Source of the DNA: Collybia mongolica
Taxonomy: Eukaryota; Basidiomycota; Agaricomycetes; Agaricales; Clitocybaceae
Assembly: GCA_013420905.1 (NCBI GenBank)
Contig: JAAXNY010000016.1
Span: forward strand, 1,506,756 to 1,570,755
DNA length: 64,000 nucleotides
Direction: 5' to 3'
Below, piece by piece: positions 11,478 to 22,720 of this stretch. Positions within the stretch are counted from its first letter, which is position 1. The number at the start of each line of letters is the position of its first letter. The notes under the pieces are model-generated. The model searched no databases, had not been told where the DNA came from, and worked only from the letters and a program-made list of their open reading frames with translations. Position numbers and translations under genes: made by a program.

Positions 11478-12576
11478 ATGGGAAAGAAACCCACGAACCC
11501 CGATGGGACCCCAAAGATCCCGCGGCCCAGTAACTCGTGGATCCTGTTCCGTACAGAATGGTACAAACAACACAAGGAGGAGCTCAAGGGTTTGACAGCG
11601 CAGGAGATCTCCAAAGCGGCATCTCTTGCGTGGAAAGGCTTGTCGCGTGAGGGGCGGCTATATTGGGATCTGCGTGGAGTTCAGGAAGACCTTGACCATA
11701 AGCAGAAATACCCAGGGTATAAATTGCGGCGACGCCAGGCAGCCAAGAAAGTTGTGAAAGGAAAGGGAAAAGGCAAGGATAGAAGGGAGACGCAGGAGGG
11801 GGGTCCGTCGCGGGGGGCGTTCCCAAAGGAGAGGGGACGTGTGGGTGACCTACCCACCAAATCGGTGCTGCAAATTCCAGTATTTGAGGGACGAGAGATT
11901 ATTCCGGTATCGCCGTTTGTGGGCCGGAAGGTGCGTTGGCATACTTCTATCATCTAGATCCTTGTTAACCCTTGCATTTTTATAGGAAACTTTCACTTCG
12001 CCTGGCTCTTCCTCAACCATGATAGATCAATATACTTTACCGTCTACAAGCCAACCTACCGATCCTACTCTGCAATATGCACCTCACGACGTACGACTCT
12101 GCTCACCGCTAATTCCCGTCCCGTTATTAACCCTTCTTGAACAGCATTCATTCACGTCGTTCGCCATGCCCTACCCACCATCTGAAGCTGGCCCCAACGC
12201 CAACTATTCCAATGCCACCGTAGAAAGTGACCAGAACGCGTTCCGTTACAGTGAAGAACGCGAATTGCCTCATGCAGAATCTCATATTGCACAACATACC
12301 TATGCCACCACCCCGGACGAAGTTCCGGTAACATTCCACGCCGAAGGCAACTACGCACCGCATCGTCAAGTTGCGCATTTCTCTTCTAATTATCAGGCCA
12401 CTCCCACCGTGAACTACGATGCGAATGCATACCATTTCAATGCTGGTTACTATTGGCCTTCCGCGGGCGAGTACGAAATGTCTCAATTCAATGGACTTTC
12501 GAATTATGGTCCTTATGCTCCTGAAGGCGTTGAAGATGAAGGCTTCGACTACGCGGCTCACTATGCCGCTATGTAG
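11478..12576 (+). CDS. HMG-box transcription factor, left copy
   Basis: DNA-binding protein of the MATA/Sox-like HMG-box type common in basidiomycetes, acting in the nucleus. Two exons, 11478-11930 and 11986-12576; the 55-nt GT-AG intron (GTGCGT...TATAG) keeps phase, giving 347 residues. The HMG box spans about residues 13-85, with IPRPSNSWILFRTEW, LTAQEISKAASLAW and GRLYWDLRG as its helices. A basic KGKGKGKDRR tract follows. The C-terminal two thirds are rich in Asn, Tyr, Pro and Ser, as in activation regions. A TATAAAA sits about 275 nt upstream and is conserved in the other arm. The paralogue at 23798-24896 differs at roughly a dozen residues and is also intact. The two genes converge. A sex or development role is possible from the family but unproven. 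Confidence 0.85.
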
Positions 12577-14056
12577 GGTGAATGTATGTCCAGGAGGTGC
12601 CCGCCGTCGCTGAGGGCTCAAATCAGTATCAAGTTCATATGATCCTTAGATTGTCAACCTCACTGCCTGGACTACAGGCAACCAAGTCAGCCACCTCCAT
12701 GGTCACGGTCCTCCTCTCCACCGCTCGATTCCAGTTGCTATCTCGCTTTTTGATTGAAATTATTGCTATCGTCATTGTCGCGTCGTCTTCATAGCATATG
12801 TATACAAGCTTTGCGTACCATTTGCATTATATGAACTGACATATAGCGTATCGCTGTGAATCTACAAGTATTCAGAGATTATCTTTGTTGTATTATCTTT
12901 TATAAATAAGCCATTCTTACTTGTGTGAATCGCCCGTTGAACAATACGGACCTTAACGCAGAACTGGCCTGGTCGACTTTGACAATAAAACATCATTTTC
13001 ATTTCTTCTGACTTCATCGTGCATTATTGGAAACTCGGAATCCGTTTACTCCAATCAAACCCAAGCAACGTCGTATGATCAACGCGCGAGGGGCGACTTC
13101 ACAACCAAAGAGTTGTGACACAGCAATTGGGGCGTTGTGCGATCCGCCCAGAGTATACCGGTATCATCGTAACCTAAATAGCGACCATCGAACTCGTACT
13201 CGGTAGTACACGTCCTTGCATACATTTACATTTAGTGGTGCGTTTATTGAGCGCAAGTTGTTATTTTTGTTGAACTTAGCAGCAAGGGAAGGAAAGAGCG
13301 AGAAATAAAAGAGTGAATTGAGATAGTAAAATAATGTACATAATCGTTCGTATAAATACATAAATAATATAACTCCTATAGAAATAATAAATCATATGTG
13401 AGTCCGTTAGAAAAACAAATGCGAAACTTTATATGTCCATGTGATTTTACATGTCATGTGAATGCCGGATCACTCTATTCCAACAATTTTACCTCTGATG
13501 AACACATTATCCTAGCATGGGCGGCGTATGTCACGACTGGCCCATAACTGCAAGGTTGTTATACCATGCACCTGGGGTAGAGTGTGAGTCCGAACAAAAT
13601 CAGAGTTTCGTTTCTGAGGGAATAGGCGTCACGTGTGTGTTGATAAGTCACGTGAATCAAATTTCTCATCGACATACACTAATTATTGGCCCTTGGGACC
13701 GCCGAACGTGTGACTCCTAATATCCTGCTGGAAAAAAGCGCCTTCATACCTTCTGGGAGTCTTACGTCTCACCAATGGTTCCAGAGGAGCTAATAACACA
13801 CTTCGCCTCGGCTCACATTCTGTCTTTGCTCATTCTATTACGACGTCGCTTCCGTGAATGGGGAATACATCAGACCAACACGATCAGTCACCATCTTAGG
13901 ACATTGCCCCTCCTGTGTTGCCTATCCGCTTTGCTGGGCCCAGCAGCATGCCTCCCTCCAATTAGTACTACTCTCATGGTATCGCGCACGCCAAAAAGAT
14001 CGTCCCTAGAATATGTAAAGTCAATCATACCCCACACATCGAATAGAACCACAACA
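12577..14056 (+). other. Arm spacer containing an internally flipped segment
   Basis: No convincing gene. 13003-13540 matches 23037-23390 in the SAME orientation although the surrounding arms are inverted, so one arm has had this piece flipped. Shared landmarks are GGGCGTTGTGCGATCCGCCC, GGTGCGTTTATTGAGCGCAA and TGATGAACACATTATCCTAG. 13540-13735 is again inverted-homologous to 22725-22990. 13775-14056 has a 127-codon open frame that overlaps the 3' side of the minus-strand secreted-protein gene, and I do not trust it. Confidence 0.6.
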
Positions 14057-14506
14057 CTAAAACCCACCTATCGGGACGCCAGGACTACTGAAGCAAGTCC
14101 CCCCTGTCCGGAGCGTCCCCAACGTGGCAGGGAACGGACAAGTCCTATTCCGGCATAAATGAAGATAAGGACATCCTATCGCAAAGCGGGTACGTACGAA
14201 TCATGTTCATACATGTTGACTTATACGAAGGGAAAGTGAGATTGGCACGAGTTGACCGAGCAGGATTTACTCACGAAAGCAAGCATAGTAGATCGGCTCG
14301 ACATAGTCCAAACTAACGCTATAAGTATCACGGTTCGTAACGGCTTGACAGGACTTGGAGTTCAGCCCAGTGAACGTCGTGACATTGACATCGGGGGCGC
14401 TCGCGTTGCATGAGGCGTCGTTCTGGTAAAGCCTGAAATCAACAGCAGAGACCGTGACGAAGAGCAAGGTGAAGAGGAAGAGGCAGAGTGTTCTCAGGTG
14501 ATACAT
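14057..14506 (-). CDS. Small secreted cysteine-containing protein
   Basis: Likely exported effector-like protein of unknown role. The start at 14506 opens a clear signal peptide (MYHLRTLCLFLFTLLFVTVSA), then VDFRLYQNDASCNA and a body with Asn-rich glycosylation-type sites and cysteines (SKSCQAV, YYACF). Exon 1 (14506-14275) ends in a GTGAGT donor. An acceptor after GCGATAG (14176) gives exon 2, 14175-14057, which reads CPYLHLCRNRTC...LGT...GTCFSSPGVPIGGF stop. The pattern of a closing G.CFSSPG is typical of small basidiomycete secreted proteins, which supports this phase. Total about 116 residues. The right arm retains only the first exon's start (22608 onward). Confidence 0.6.
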
Positions 14507-15004
14507 GGTGGGTTGTCAGGAAACGACCCCACGCCCTCTCGATTTGCATGAAAAGGTGGACGCTCGGTGATAATGTGGAGCGTTCAGAGATATGGACATT
14601 TCAGAGTCCTGGACCTGCCAAGAGGTGGTCAGCTGCCCCGAAGCGGAGAATAAGCGCAAATCCAACCCTAATTACAACAATCGAGGCCTTACCTGGTGGA
14701 AATATCCCCCGAAGCGATCGCTGCATTGTGTCGATGCAAGGGGCGTGAGTCCTCGAATAAAGACGAATCCAAGAAAGATAGATGAAACATAACCAATCGT
14801 GCCTCAGGGAAACCACAGGAACAACAATAAAAAAACCACATCTCCTCTACATACATACAGACTAAAAACCCACACCAACGCATACCAGATCAACTAATCA
14901 CCGCCAACCCCTCATACACAAAAAAAAAAACACCAAGACTACAAAAAAAAACAAGCACCATGCATACCCAACACACAAACTCAGTCGCACCCCACAACCA
15001 AACC
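14507..15004. other. Shared promoter/terminator spacer between secreted-protein and GH3 sequences
   Basis: No gene. 14580-14750 matches 22390-22560 inverted (AGGTCC/CTTGACAGG and CCCCGAAGCGGA landmarks), so it is arm sequence. 14820-15000 is A/C-rich and of low complexity. Confidence 0.5.
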
Positions 15005-15475
15005 AAACCAAAGCACTACCATGACCTCATAAACCTCACATCCCTACTTGGTGCCCCCACATACACCAAAAACGTCCCCGCAGGGCGGACCCACGCCTGA
15101 CGAGCAGTATCCCAAACACTTACAACCAAAAAAGCACCAACAAAGCCCCCCATCAGCCCACGCATACACCGCACACCCCCACCACCACCCAAATGCAAAA
15201 GGGGGAAAAACGCGAGTCAACGTACCTCATATCCCTCTCGCCCAACGTAAACGCCACCCCTGCACTCTCCCCGGGCCCCAGCTCCACCTCCTCGAACCCC
15301 GGCGGCACCCTTACCGGCTCGCCCGCCCCAGCCAGGTTAGCTCAGGTACACCTGCGTGATCTCCGTTCCCGCGACCGCATCCGTGTTCCGCACGGTGAAC
15401 CGGACCACCCACGACGCGCCCTCGGCGGCGATGGTGAGGCCCGAGTATGCAAAGGCGGTGTACTGATGGGGGTCA
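15005..15475 (-). pseudogene. C-terminal fragment of GH3 beta-glucosidase
   Basis: On the minus strand this reads YTAFAYSGLTI.AEGASWVVRFTVRN, then ITQVYLS-stop, and later SVWDTARQAWVRPAGTFLV, matching the end of the intact GH3 gene (YTAFAYSALEI, RFTVRNAGAVAG, SVWDTARQAWVRPAGTFLV). A frameshift and stop follow QVYLS. Homology ends abruptly at 15475, where duplicated HET-associated sequence starts, so the rest of the gene was lost at that junction. It is the left-arm counterpart of the 3' end of 18297-22002. Confidence 0.8.
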
Positions 15476-17266
15476 CGCGTCACGCGCACGAACATTAATC
15501 GGTGCCCATTATAGTTCCAATCACAACCAATTGGCGCTCACCAATTATCATAAAAATCACAATCAATCATCTAGGAAGGGCCACATCGTAAGCACCGTAC
15601 TAACAGAACCAAGCCGGTACCCCTCAGTAACTCACCTTCACATACCACAGCCGCAGCCATACGCAACAGTTGTACGGGTAGGCAATGGTCCTGCAGGAAG
15701 TATCCGATGCATTCCGGGAGCACGTCTTCAATCGCATGCCCATCCGTTTATTAAAACTGCCAGAGATGGTCCTACTGGAAAGGCGGGAGGTATTGCAGCA
15801 CCTTTTGCCCCGAATGGAGGAAATCGACGAAACGTGGATCGAAGGGCGCCACAAGGCGCCACTGCACGCAATAGCCACACGGCGAGATCTGATTGACGAA
15901 GGCATCGCGGAACGCGTCGCGCTATGCTGATCCTCTGGCACACATGGCTTGACGACGGGCTCGAAGTCACTTATGACGACGCGAAGGAGGGCAGGGAGCA
16001 TGCGGGCCCCGGGCGTGACAAGCTTGTGAGATTCTGTTGAGATCGCACGGAGTCACGGCGTTAACACTAGCGTGGACGGACACCATCTGCATCAACAAGG
16101 ACAGCATGTCAGAGCTCGACGAGTCGATTGGGTCGATGTACCGGTGGTACCACGAGTCGTACGTCTGCATCGCGTTTCTCCTTAATACGACGTCCTTGGA
16201 GGATATGCCGCGGGGGATCGGTGGTTTACGAGGGGGTGGACGCTGCAAGAGCTGTTAGCCCCGGCGCGGTTGAAGTTCTATAGTGGATCTTGGGAGCCGC
16301 TCACGCGGGAGGAGAACGATAGGCCTGGGCGGTCTGGTGGGAGTTACCCGGTGCATGCGGGGATTGAGAAGGCGACGGGGATCGCACCCGTGGAATTTTA
16401 GAGGTGTTCGAACCGGGAGTGGGCGATATCGCGAAGCGGATGGCGTGGGCTTGCACATAGGACCACGACGAGGGGGGAAGATCGCGTGTTTACTCCCTGT
16501 TGGGGGTGTTCAGCGTCAGTTTCCCCATCGCTTATGGAGAGGGCGTGGAGCGTGCGTTCTTCAGACTTATCGAGGCGATTCTGCACTCGTTCCGGAACGT
16601 CCTGGGTGTGCTCAACTGGGCGTCTCGTCCACTGTCCCATTCAAATCACTCCTCGAGGTTGATTCCATCCGGTCCTGAATGTTACCTGGGACAGCGGGAG
16701 GTTGGATTAGCGGGGATTGATCTCGTTCCTTTAAAGCCGATGCTGCTCACCCACCTTGGATTGAGAGTGCGGTTTTTGTTTGTGGATACGGATACACTCA
16801 CCCCACCTCCGCAAGACAGCCAGGAGCTGTTGAGCGAAGGCAGGGTCAGGTTGCAGTGCAACCCGGAAATCCAAAGGGACCCTACCGTCGTCGAGCTCTA
16901 CAACGTCCATGATCGCGACTTATTTGGGCCCTTCCGCTTCACCTTCAAATTTGTGTTTGGAATATGGAACTTTGTGGAATCGAGAGACGGCGTGTTCCTC
17001 CGTGGTACATGCTCCGCTTTGCTTTTTCAGGATCCCACATGTGGACATCCCGCGTGATGATGAGGAGGATGACGAGCGGGGGGGGGGGGGGGGATACAGT
17101 TAATGATGAAGAGGAGGACGAGTATGGGGGGAAAGACTTGAGTGCTTGCAAGGTTGATACGAAGAGAGTTGTTGTGTTTCCGAGTACTGTTGAGTTCAAC
17201 CGGGAGCTTTCGACTATGGAGCGGTTGAAGCGATATGGGATGAAGCTTCGTACTGTGTATCTGTGA
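15476..17266 (+). pseudogene. HET-domain pseudogene, copy 2 (with duplicated upstream flank)
   Basis: Better preserved than copy 1. An open frame from ATG 15685 reads MVLQEVSDAFREHVF...MPIRLLKLPEMVLLERREV. The HET core follows in shifted frames: LDDGLEVTYDDAKEGREHAG, KLVRFC, EIARSHGV, AWTDTICINKDSMSELDESI, SYVCIAFLL, RGWTLQELLAPA, then YSLLGVFSVSFPIAYGEG. The C-terminal part runs VFPSTVEFNRELSTMERLKR and stops at 17266. Disruptions: a T insertion after VRFC, the insertion GGCGTTAACACT shared with copy 1, and extra G's in CCGCGGGGGATCGG before the WFTRGW motif. A run of 16 G (17078-17093) lies in an acidic segment. HET proteins control vegetative incompatibility; this copy is not expected to work. 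Confidence 0.7.
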
Positions 17267-18296
17267 TAGTGGGAAAGGTACGAGTAATGATGTAATTGAA
17301 TGATGGTTTGTGGCCGGGTGTAACTTGGGTGGTTGAACGGGTCTGGTGTGGTGAGTAGCCATGGGAGAGTATGAATGCATTACCCTTTTCTGTTGGATGC
17401 TATGTATTTCTAGCGCACAGAAGCATAATGACTTGTAAAACCTTGTAAACGCTTTTGGATTTCCGTACTTCAAAAATACACGCATGCACACAGAGGTTTA
17501 GATACTCGATATGGGAATGAAGCTTCGTGATGGATAGGTGTAGAAGCCGCCCCAACTTGAGAGGGAAGGGTAACATAGAGATTATTTGTTATCTATTGGC
17601 CTGAGAATGGGCAAGAACGGAAGAGCAAATGTGATTGCCACCATGTGAATTTCATGTCATTGTTGAACTCGCATGTCATTCTGAAGGATCACCCAGGTCA
17701 GTCACTTAGCGCTATAGTTCCGCCCTTCTCTGTAACGCCAGCACAACGAGCCCAATTCTCTTTTTTTTCGCAGCGCCCGGCATCCATCCAGTTATTACTT
17801 ATGATACCCGGCATGGAACGCAGCCAACAACCCAACTGACTTGTCGATTGCAGAATGCAAGGATATGCGTTGGTATAGGTGCTCCGACAGATCTCTATCC
17901 CGATGCGGATGATTCGGGGTTTCGAAGGTGGGGGGGGGGTGTAGAAGTCTAGGCCATATAAGTGGCGTTGGGTGTATGTACACGCCACCACGTGTCAATG
18001 TCACAAGCATACTGACGTCATTATTCAACCATCATTCCAAAGATCATCCACGTCGCAGCCCTCGTTGAGTCTAGTCCTCACCTAGTTTGTCGCTTGATCG
18101 CAGCTGCTTCTCCCGTGACATCCACACATGACGTTCCGGCGCGCGAAGATCCCGTCACTCCGCACGGCCCTTTCCTCATAAACCCACTTCTTCCATGCCC
18201 CAGCCCTTTTCCTCGACTGGTTCTCTGGTACGCTTCCCCTTGTCTCTGGCTCTGCCTGCGCCTGACCCACGTTGCTTTTGTGACTATAATAGAACT
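17267..18296. other. Intergenic upstream of GH3
   Basis: About 1 kb with no recognised gene. It contains a 10-nt G run (about 17930-17939) and, just before the GH3 start, an ACTATAATAG element only a few bases from the ATG. Confidence 0.4.
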
Positions 18297-21200
18297 ATGT
18301 GGACCTCGACTCTGACCCGATTCGTGCTCTGTGTGCTCCTCGCGACGCACAGCCGTGCCTTCACCCTCCGTACGTCCCGATATCCCAACCGATCCTGACC
18401 CTTTCTAAATGGGATACACAGGCTCATGGGATGACGCGTATGATCTGGCAAACACGACAGTGGCGCAGATGACGCTCGATGAGAAGATTGGGATCGTCAC
18501 GGGTACAGGGCAGCTGAATCCGAACCGTACGTCCTTCGATGTCACCCCTCCTAAACCACCCGCCCGAAACCGCATACAGCATGCCTCCCAACTAACACTA
18601 CACTTCCACCCCCACAGGCCGCTGCGTCGGCGACACCACCCCCGTCCCACGGCTCGGCATCCCCGCACTCTGCTTCAACGACGGCCCTGCCGGCCTGCGC
18701 CTCACCAAGGGCGTCACAGGCTTCCCGTCCGGCATCAACGCCGCCGCGACCTTTAGCCGGCGCCTCATCCGCGCGAGGGGCAAGGCGATGGCGGAGGAGT
18801 TTCGGGGCAAGGGCGTGCAGTGAGTTCCGTTTCATTCGCGTTCTTTTGCGGCTGACGTTTGTGTGGGTAGCGTGTTTTTGGGGCCGGCGATGGATATCGT
18901 GTGTAAAACGCTTTGTGTTGGCGGTTGAGACTTATTGTGGGGGTGTGCTTTAGATGCGGAACCCAAAGGCCGGACGTGGATGGGAGAGGTACGTCCCTTC
19001 CCTTTCTGTCCCTCCTCTCACCTCCCCCCTCCTCCTTTCCCATTCACACCCCCCACCTTCCCAGTTTCGGCCCCGACCCCTACCTGACCGGCGAGGCCGC
19101 CTTTGAAACCATCACCGGCGTACAAAGCGCAGGCGTGCAGGCCTGCGCAAAGCACTTCCTCGCGAATAACCAGGAGCACTGGCGCTACGGCCTCTCGGCG
19201 AACGCGGACGAGCGGACGCTAAGGGAGATGTATTGGGCCCCGTTCGAAAGGAGCATCGAGGTTCGTGGTTCACGGTTTTGGCGGTGTTTTGGTATGATGG
19301 ATACTCATGGTATTGCGATACGCGTAGGCGGGGGTGGCGTCGGTTATGTGTGCGTATAACCGCCTGAATGGGACATCGTCGTGCCATCAGGAGGCGTTGT
19401 TGGGTCCGCAGGGGTGGTTGCGCAAGAGTGGGTTTAAAGGTGCGTTTTTTGGGTTTGGTGGGGCATTCTTTTTTGTCGTCTGGGTTTGGATGGAGTTGTT
19501 TGGTGCGACCTGTTCTTCCTCCCCTATCCAGAACGTGTCCCCGGCCTCGTCCTGTCGCTTGCTCTCCCGTTGTAGCCCCTTGTTTCCCGTTTGCCGTTTT
19601 CAACTTTTCTTTCCATGTCCATCCTCTTCTCCCCATCTTTTCATCTGTTTGTATGATGTCGGTAAATTTACAAAACTTGTATGTGATTGCAGGTTACGTG
19701 GTGAGTGACTGGGGCGCGACGCATGACTCGGCGAGCGATAATGCGAATGCGGGGCTGGATATGGAGCAGCCGGGGGATTATATCGTTATTGGTGAGTTTT
19801 AAAGTTCTGGCAATGTGAAGGTGGGAAAGCGGAAAGCGGAAACTGGGGTCGAATGGGGCACTGACGTGTTGGATTGGACCTGTAGGCGGCGGCGTATACG
19901 GTGGGAACCTGAAAAACGCAGTGAAGGGTGGGAGTGTCAGCGTTTCGGTGCGTGACCCCCCTCCCATGTCCGCAATTTTCCGCGTACTCACCTGCCTTCA
20001 CTGTGGTCTCAGCGGCTGAATGAGATGGTTGCGCGTGTGCTTGCGCCCTGGTACCGTCTGGGCCAAGATAGCGTAAGTTCGCACTGATTCACATCATCTT
20101 ATGATGGGCACACCAACAACTACCCCCCCCCCCCCCCCACCACCACATAGGGCTACCCCGCCGTCAACTTTGATGCACAAAAGCCCGACGGCTCCGGCCC
20201 GCGCAACGGGGGCGTCGTGGTGCGCAGTGCGGCGCATACGGCGCTCGCGCGGGAGGTGGCGGCTGCGTCGGCGGTGCTGCTGAAGAATAACAGGACGGCC
20301 GTCGGGGCAGGGGCGGGGACGACGGTGCGCGGGCTGCCAGTGGCGCTGGAGATGGTGGGGAGCGTGGCGATTGTGGGGCAGGATGCGAAGATGCCGAATA
20401 GGGCGTGTGGGGACTTGAATGAGTGTAATGATGGGACGATGTCTATTGGGTGCGTGGATCTGCTGTGTTATATCATCTGTTGGGACTTTTGCGTTCGGGT
20501 CTTGGGGCTGATGGGGGAGGTGGGGATGTGTAGGTGGGGCTCTGGCTCGAACTCGCTCGAGTTTATCGTTCCCCCGGTGGATGCGCTTATGGCGTTTGTG
20601 GGGGGCGGGGTGACGGTTGCGACGTCGCTTTCGAATGATTTGGATGCGGGGGCGGCTGCGGCGAGGGGGAAGGATGTGGCATTTGTGTTTGCGAATGCGT
20701 GAGTCTGGTTTGGCGGCTGAGGTACGGGGGGTTGTGTTGCTGACGGTGGTGATTGTCTGTGTGTGTGTGTGTGTAGAATGAGTGGTGAGCTTGGGTTTTA
20801 TGATGTTGTTGTGGGGAATCAGGGTGATAGGAATGATTTGGATTTGTGGTGGAAGGGCGGGAGCTTGGTGCGTCCCCCCCCCCCCCCATCGCTCCCTCCT
20901 GATGTCACCTTGCTTTTTGTCTTACGTCTGGGTGTAGATCGAGCGCGTGGCGGCGGTGTGCAACAACACGATCGTCGTCATCCACTCCGTGGGCCCCGTG
21001 TACATGCCGTGGAGTGGCCACGCGAACATCACAGGGATCATCTACGCGGGCGCGCCGGGCGAGCAGACGGGCCCGGCGCTTGTGGACGTGCTGTCGGGGA
21101 AGGTGAACCCGAGTGGGCGGTTGCCGTTTAGTATTGCGGATGTGAGTGCGAGGGTTCGTTGGGGCTTGGTAAATGATGTTGGGTGCTGATTTGGGGTGTG

Positions 21201-22002
21201 ATGCGTGATGGGGTGGTTTTTTAAAAAAATGTAGAATGAGGCGGCGTATGGGACGCGTATCGTGTATGATAGTCTTGGGTTCCCAGAGGTAAACGCTCTC
21301 CTTTTTTTTCTTTTTTTTTTCAATGCCATGTCGTGGCGGCGCTCACGCACGGGCCCTACAGATCCCATACACGGAGAAGCTCAACCTCGACTACCGCTAC
21401 ATAAACACCAACGGCCTCACCCCGCGCTTCGCATTCGGCTTCGGGCTCTCCTACACCGCCTTTGCGTACTCCGCGCTCGAGATTTCGGCGGAGGGCGCGG
21501 CGCGGGTCGTGCGGTTTACTGTGCGGAACGCGGGTGCGGTTGCGGGGGTGGAGATTGTGCAGGTGTATTTGGGGTATCCGGATGGGGGGGCGGGTGAGCC
21601 GGGGAGGGTGTTGCGCGGGTTTGAGGAGGTGGGGTTGGGGCCTGGGGAGAGTGGGCGGGTGGGGGTTGTGTTGGGGGAGAGGGATATGAGGTGTGTTGAT
21701 TTTGTGTTTTTCTTCCCCCCCTTTGACTTTGACTTTACGGTTTTCCTTCCCCCCCCCCTTTGCGGTTTTGCTCCCTCCTCACCCTTTGACTTTGCGTTTT
21801 CCTCCCTTCCCCCCCCCCCTTTGTATTTGGGGGTGTGGGGTGTGTGTGTGTGGTGTGTGCATGGGCTGATGGGGGCTTTTTTTTTTTTTGTTGTGCTAGT
21901 GTTTGGGATACTGCGCGACAGGCGTGGGTGCGCCCTGCGGGGACGTTTTTGGTGTATGTGGGGGCGTCGAGTAGGGATGTGAGGCTTGTGGGGTCGTTTT
22001 AG
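18297..22002 (+). CDS. GH3 beta-glucosidase, secreted
   Basis: Family 3 glycoside hydrolase that removes glucose from cello-oligosaccharides outside the cell. The start gives a signal peptide (MWTSTLTRFVLCVLLATHS). Exons in order: SWDDAYDLANT...MTLDEKIGIVTG; CVGDTTPVPRLGIPALCFND; VFLGPAMDI; RNPKAGRGW; FGPDPYLTGEAAFETI...KHFLANNQEHWR; SVMCAYNRLNG; then YVVSDWGATHDS, whose Asp (codon 19707-19709) is the catalytic nucleophile. Next come the alpha/beta sandwich (REVAAASAVLLKN; RACGDLNECNDG), GAPGEQTGPALVDVL, FAFGFGLSYT, an FnIII-like tail (GFEEVGLGPGES) and WVRPAGTFLVYVG, ending TAG 22000-22002. About 17 exons and roughly 730-780 residues, with no stop that splicing does not remove. Several introns contain long C, T or TG runs (20123-20138, 20757-20774, 20874-20887). 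It is the only intact one of three GH3 copies here and spans the palindrome centre and right arm. Confidence 0.88.
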
Positions 22003-22607
22003 TGCTTTGGTTTGCTTTGGTTGTGGGGGTTGTGACTGGGTTTGTGTGTTGGGGTATGGGTATGAATTGAGGTTGTTTTTTATTTTATTTGTGGTCGGTG
22101 TGTTTTCTTGTGTGTGAGGGATTGTTGGTGGTGATCATTTTGATCTGGTATGCGCCGTCGTGAATTTAGGCTATATGGTGGGATCGGGGACGTGGGATGT
22201 AGGATACTGAGGATTCGCCTGTCGGGTCGTGTGTCTTGTTGTTTTGCCGTTTATATGGTTTTACCGATGAAGGATCGGGTGAACGTTTATGTATTATCTA
22301 TCGACTTGATCTGGAGCTTGTGGCTTATTTGAGGGACTTACGTCCCTTGCATCGGTGTGTGCTCGAGGTTATCTTACCATAGGTTCTTTTGACTCGAGAG
22401 AGGGAATTGCTCAATGCGGCGATCCCTTCGGCGGGTGGGGCCTCGGTTGTGGCGTTTGGGGGTTGGATTTTGCGCTTATTATCCGCTTCGGGGCGGCTGG
22501 TCATCTCTTGACAGGTCCTTGAGCTCTGAGTTGTCCATCTCCAATAAAAGCTCCACATTATGACCATGACATGGAGAGGGCGTAGGCGTTGTTTCCTGGC
22601 ACCCACC
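22003..22607. other. GH3 terminator region and arm spacer
   Basis: T/G-rich tail after GH3, then sequence inverted-homologous to 14580-14800. No gene seen. Confidence 0.5.
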
Positions 22608-22720
22608 ATGTTTCATCTGAGAACACCTCGCCTCTTCCTGTTCGGTTTGCTCTTCGTTACGGTCTCTGCTGTTGATTTCAGGCTTTTACCAGAACGACGC
22701 CTCGTAGTGTTTTCCAGCAG
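22608..22720 (+). pseudogene. Truncated copy of the small secreted-protein gene
   Basis: ATG 22608 opens MFHLRTPRLFLFGLLFVTVSA, nearly the same leader as the gene at 14057-14506. The frame is then lost within a few codons after VDFR (a T insertion gives LLPERR), and homology jumps at GCCTCGTAGTG to sequence that lies about 670 bp further on in the left arm. This is a deletion in the right arm, leaving a leader and a few residues. Confidence 0.75.

Larger units (their letters stand above)
10763..15475 (+). repeat. Left arm of large imperfect palindrome
   Basis: Inverted relative to 21445-25636. Matching landmarks, left versus right: 10771-10930 with 25450-25620; HMG gene 11478-12576 with 24896-23798; secreted-protein gene start 14506 with 22608; GH3 3' end about 15016 with about 21990; GH3 FnIII-like region 15475 with 21450. 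The left arm has about 670 bp (13737-14405) and about 230 bp (13260-13490) that the right lacks. Sequence identity is high around the HMG gene and lower toward GH3. Confidence 0.85.

Noticed and set aside
12148..12621. 157-codon antisense frame conserved in both palindrome arms (also 23753-24226)
   Set aside because: It lies opposite HMG exon 2. Its conservation follows from the HMG coding strand, and it has no motif of its own.
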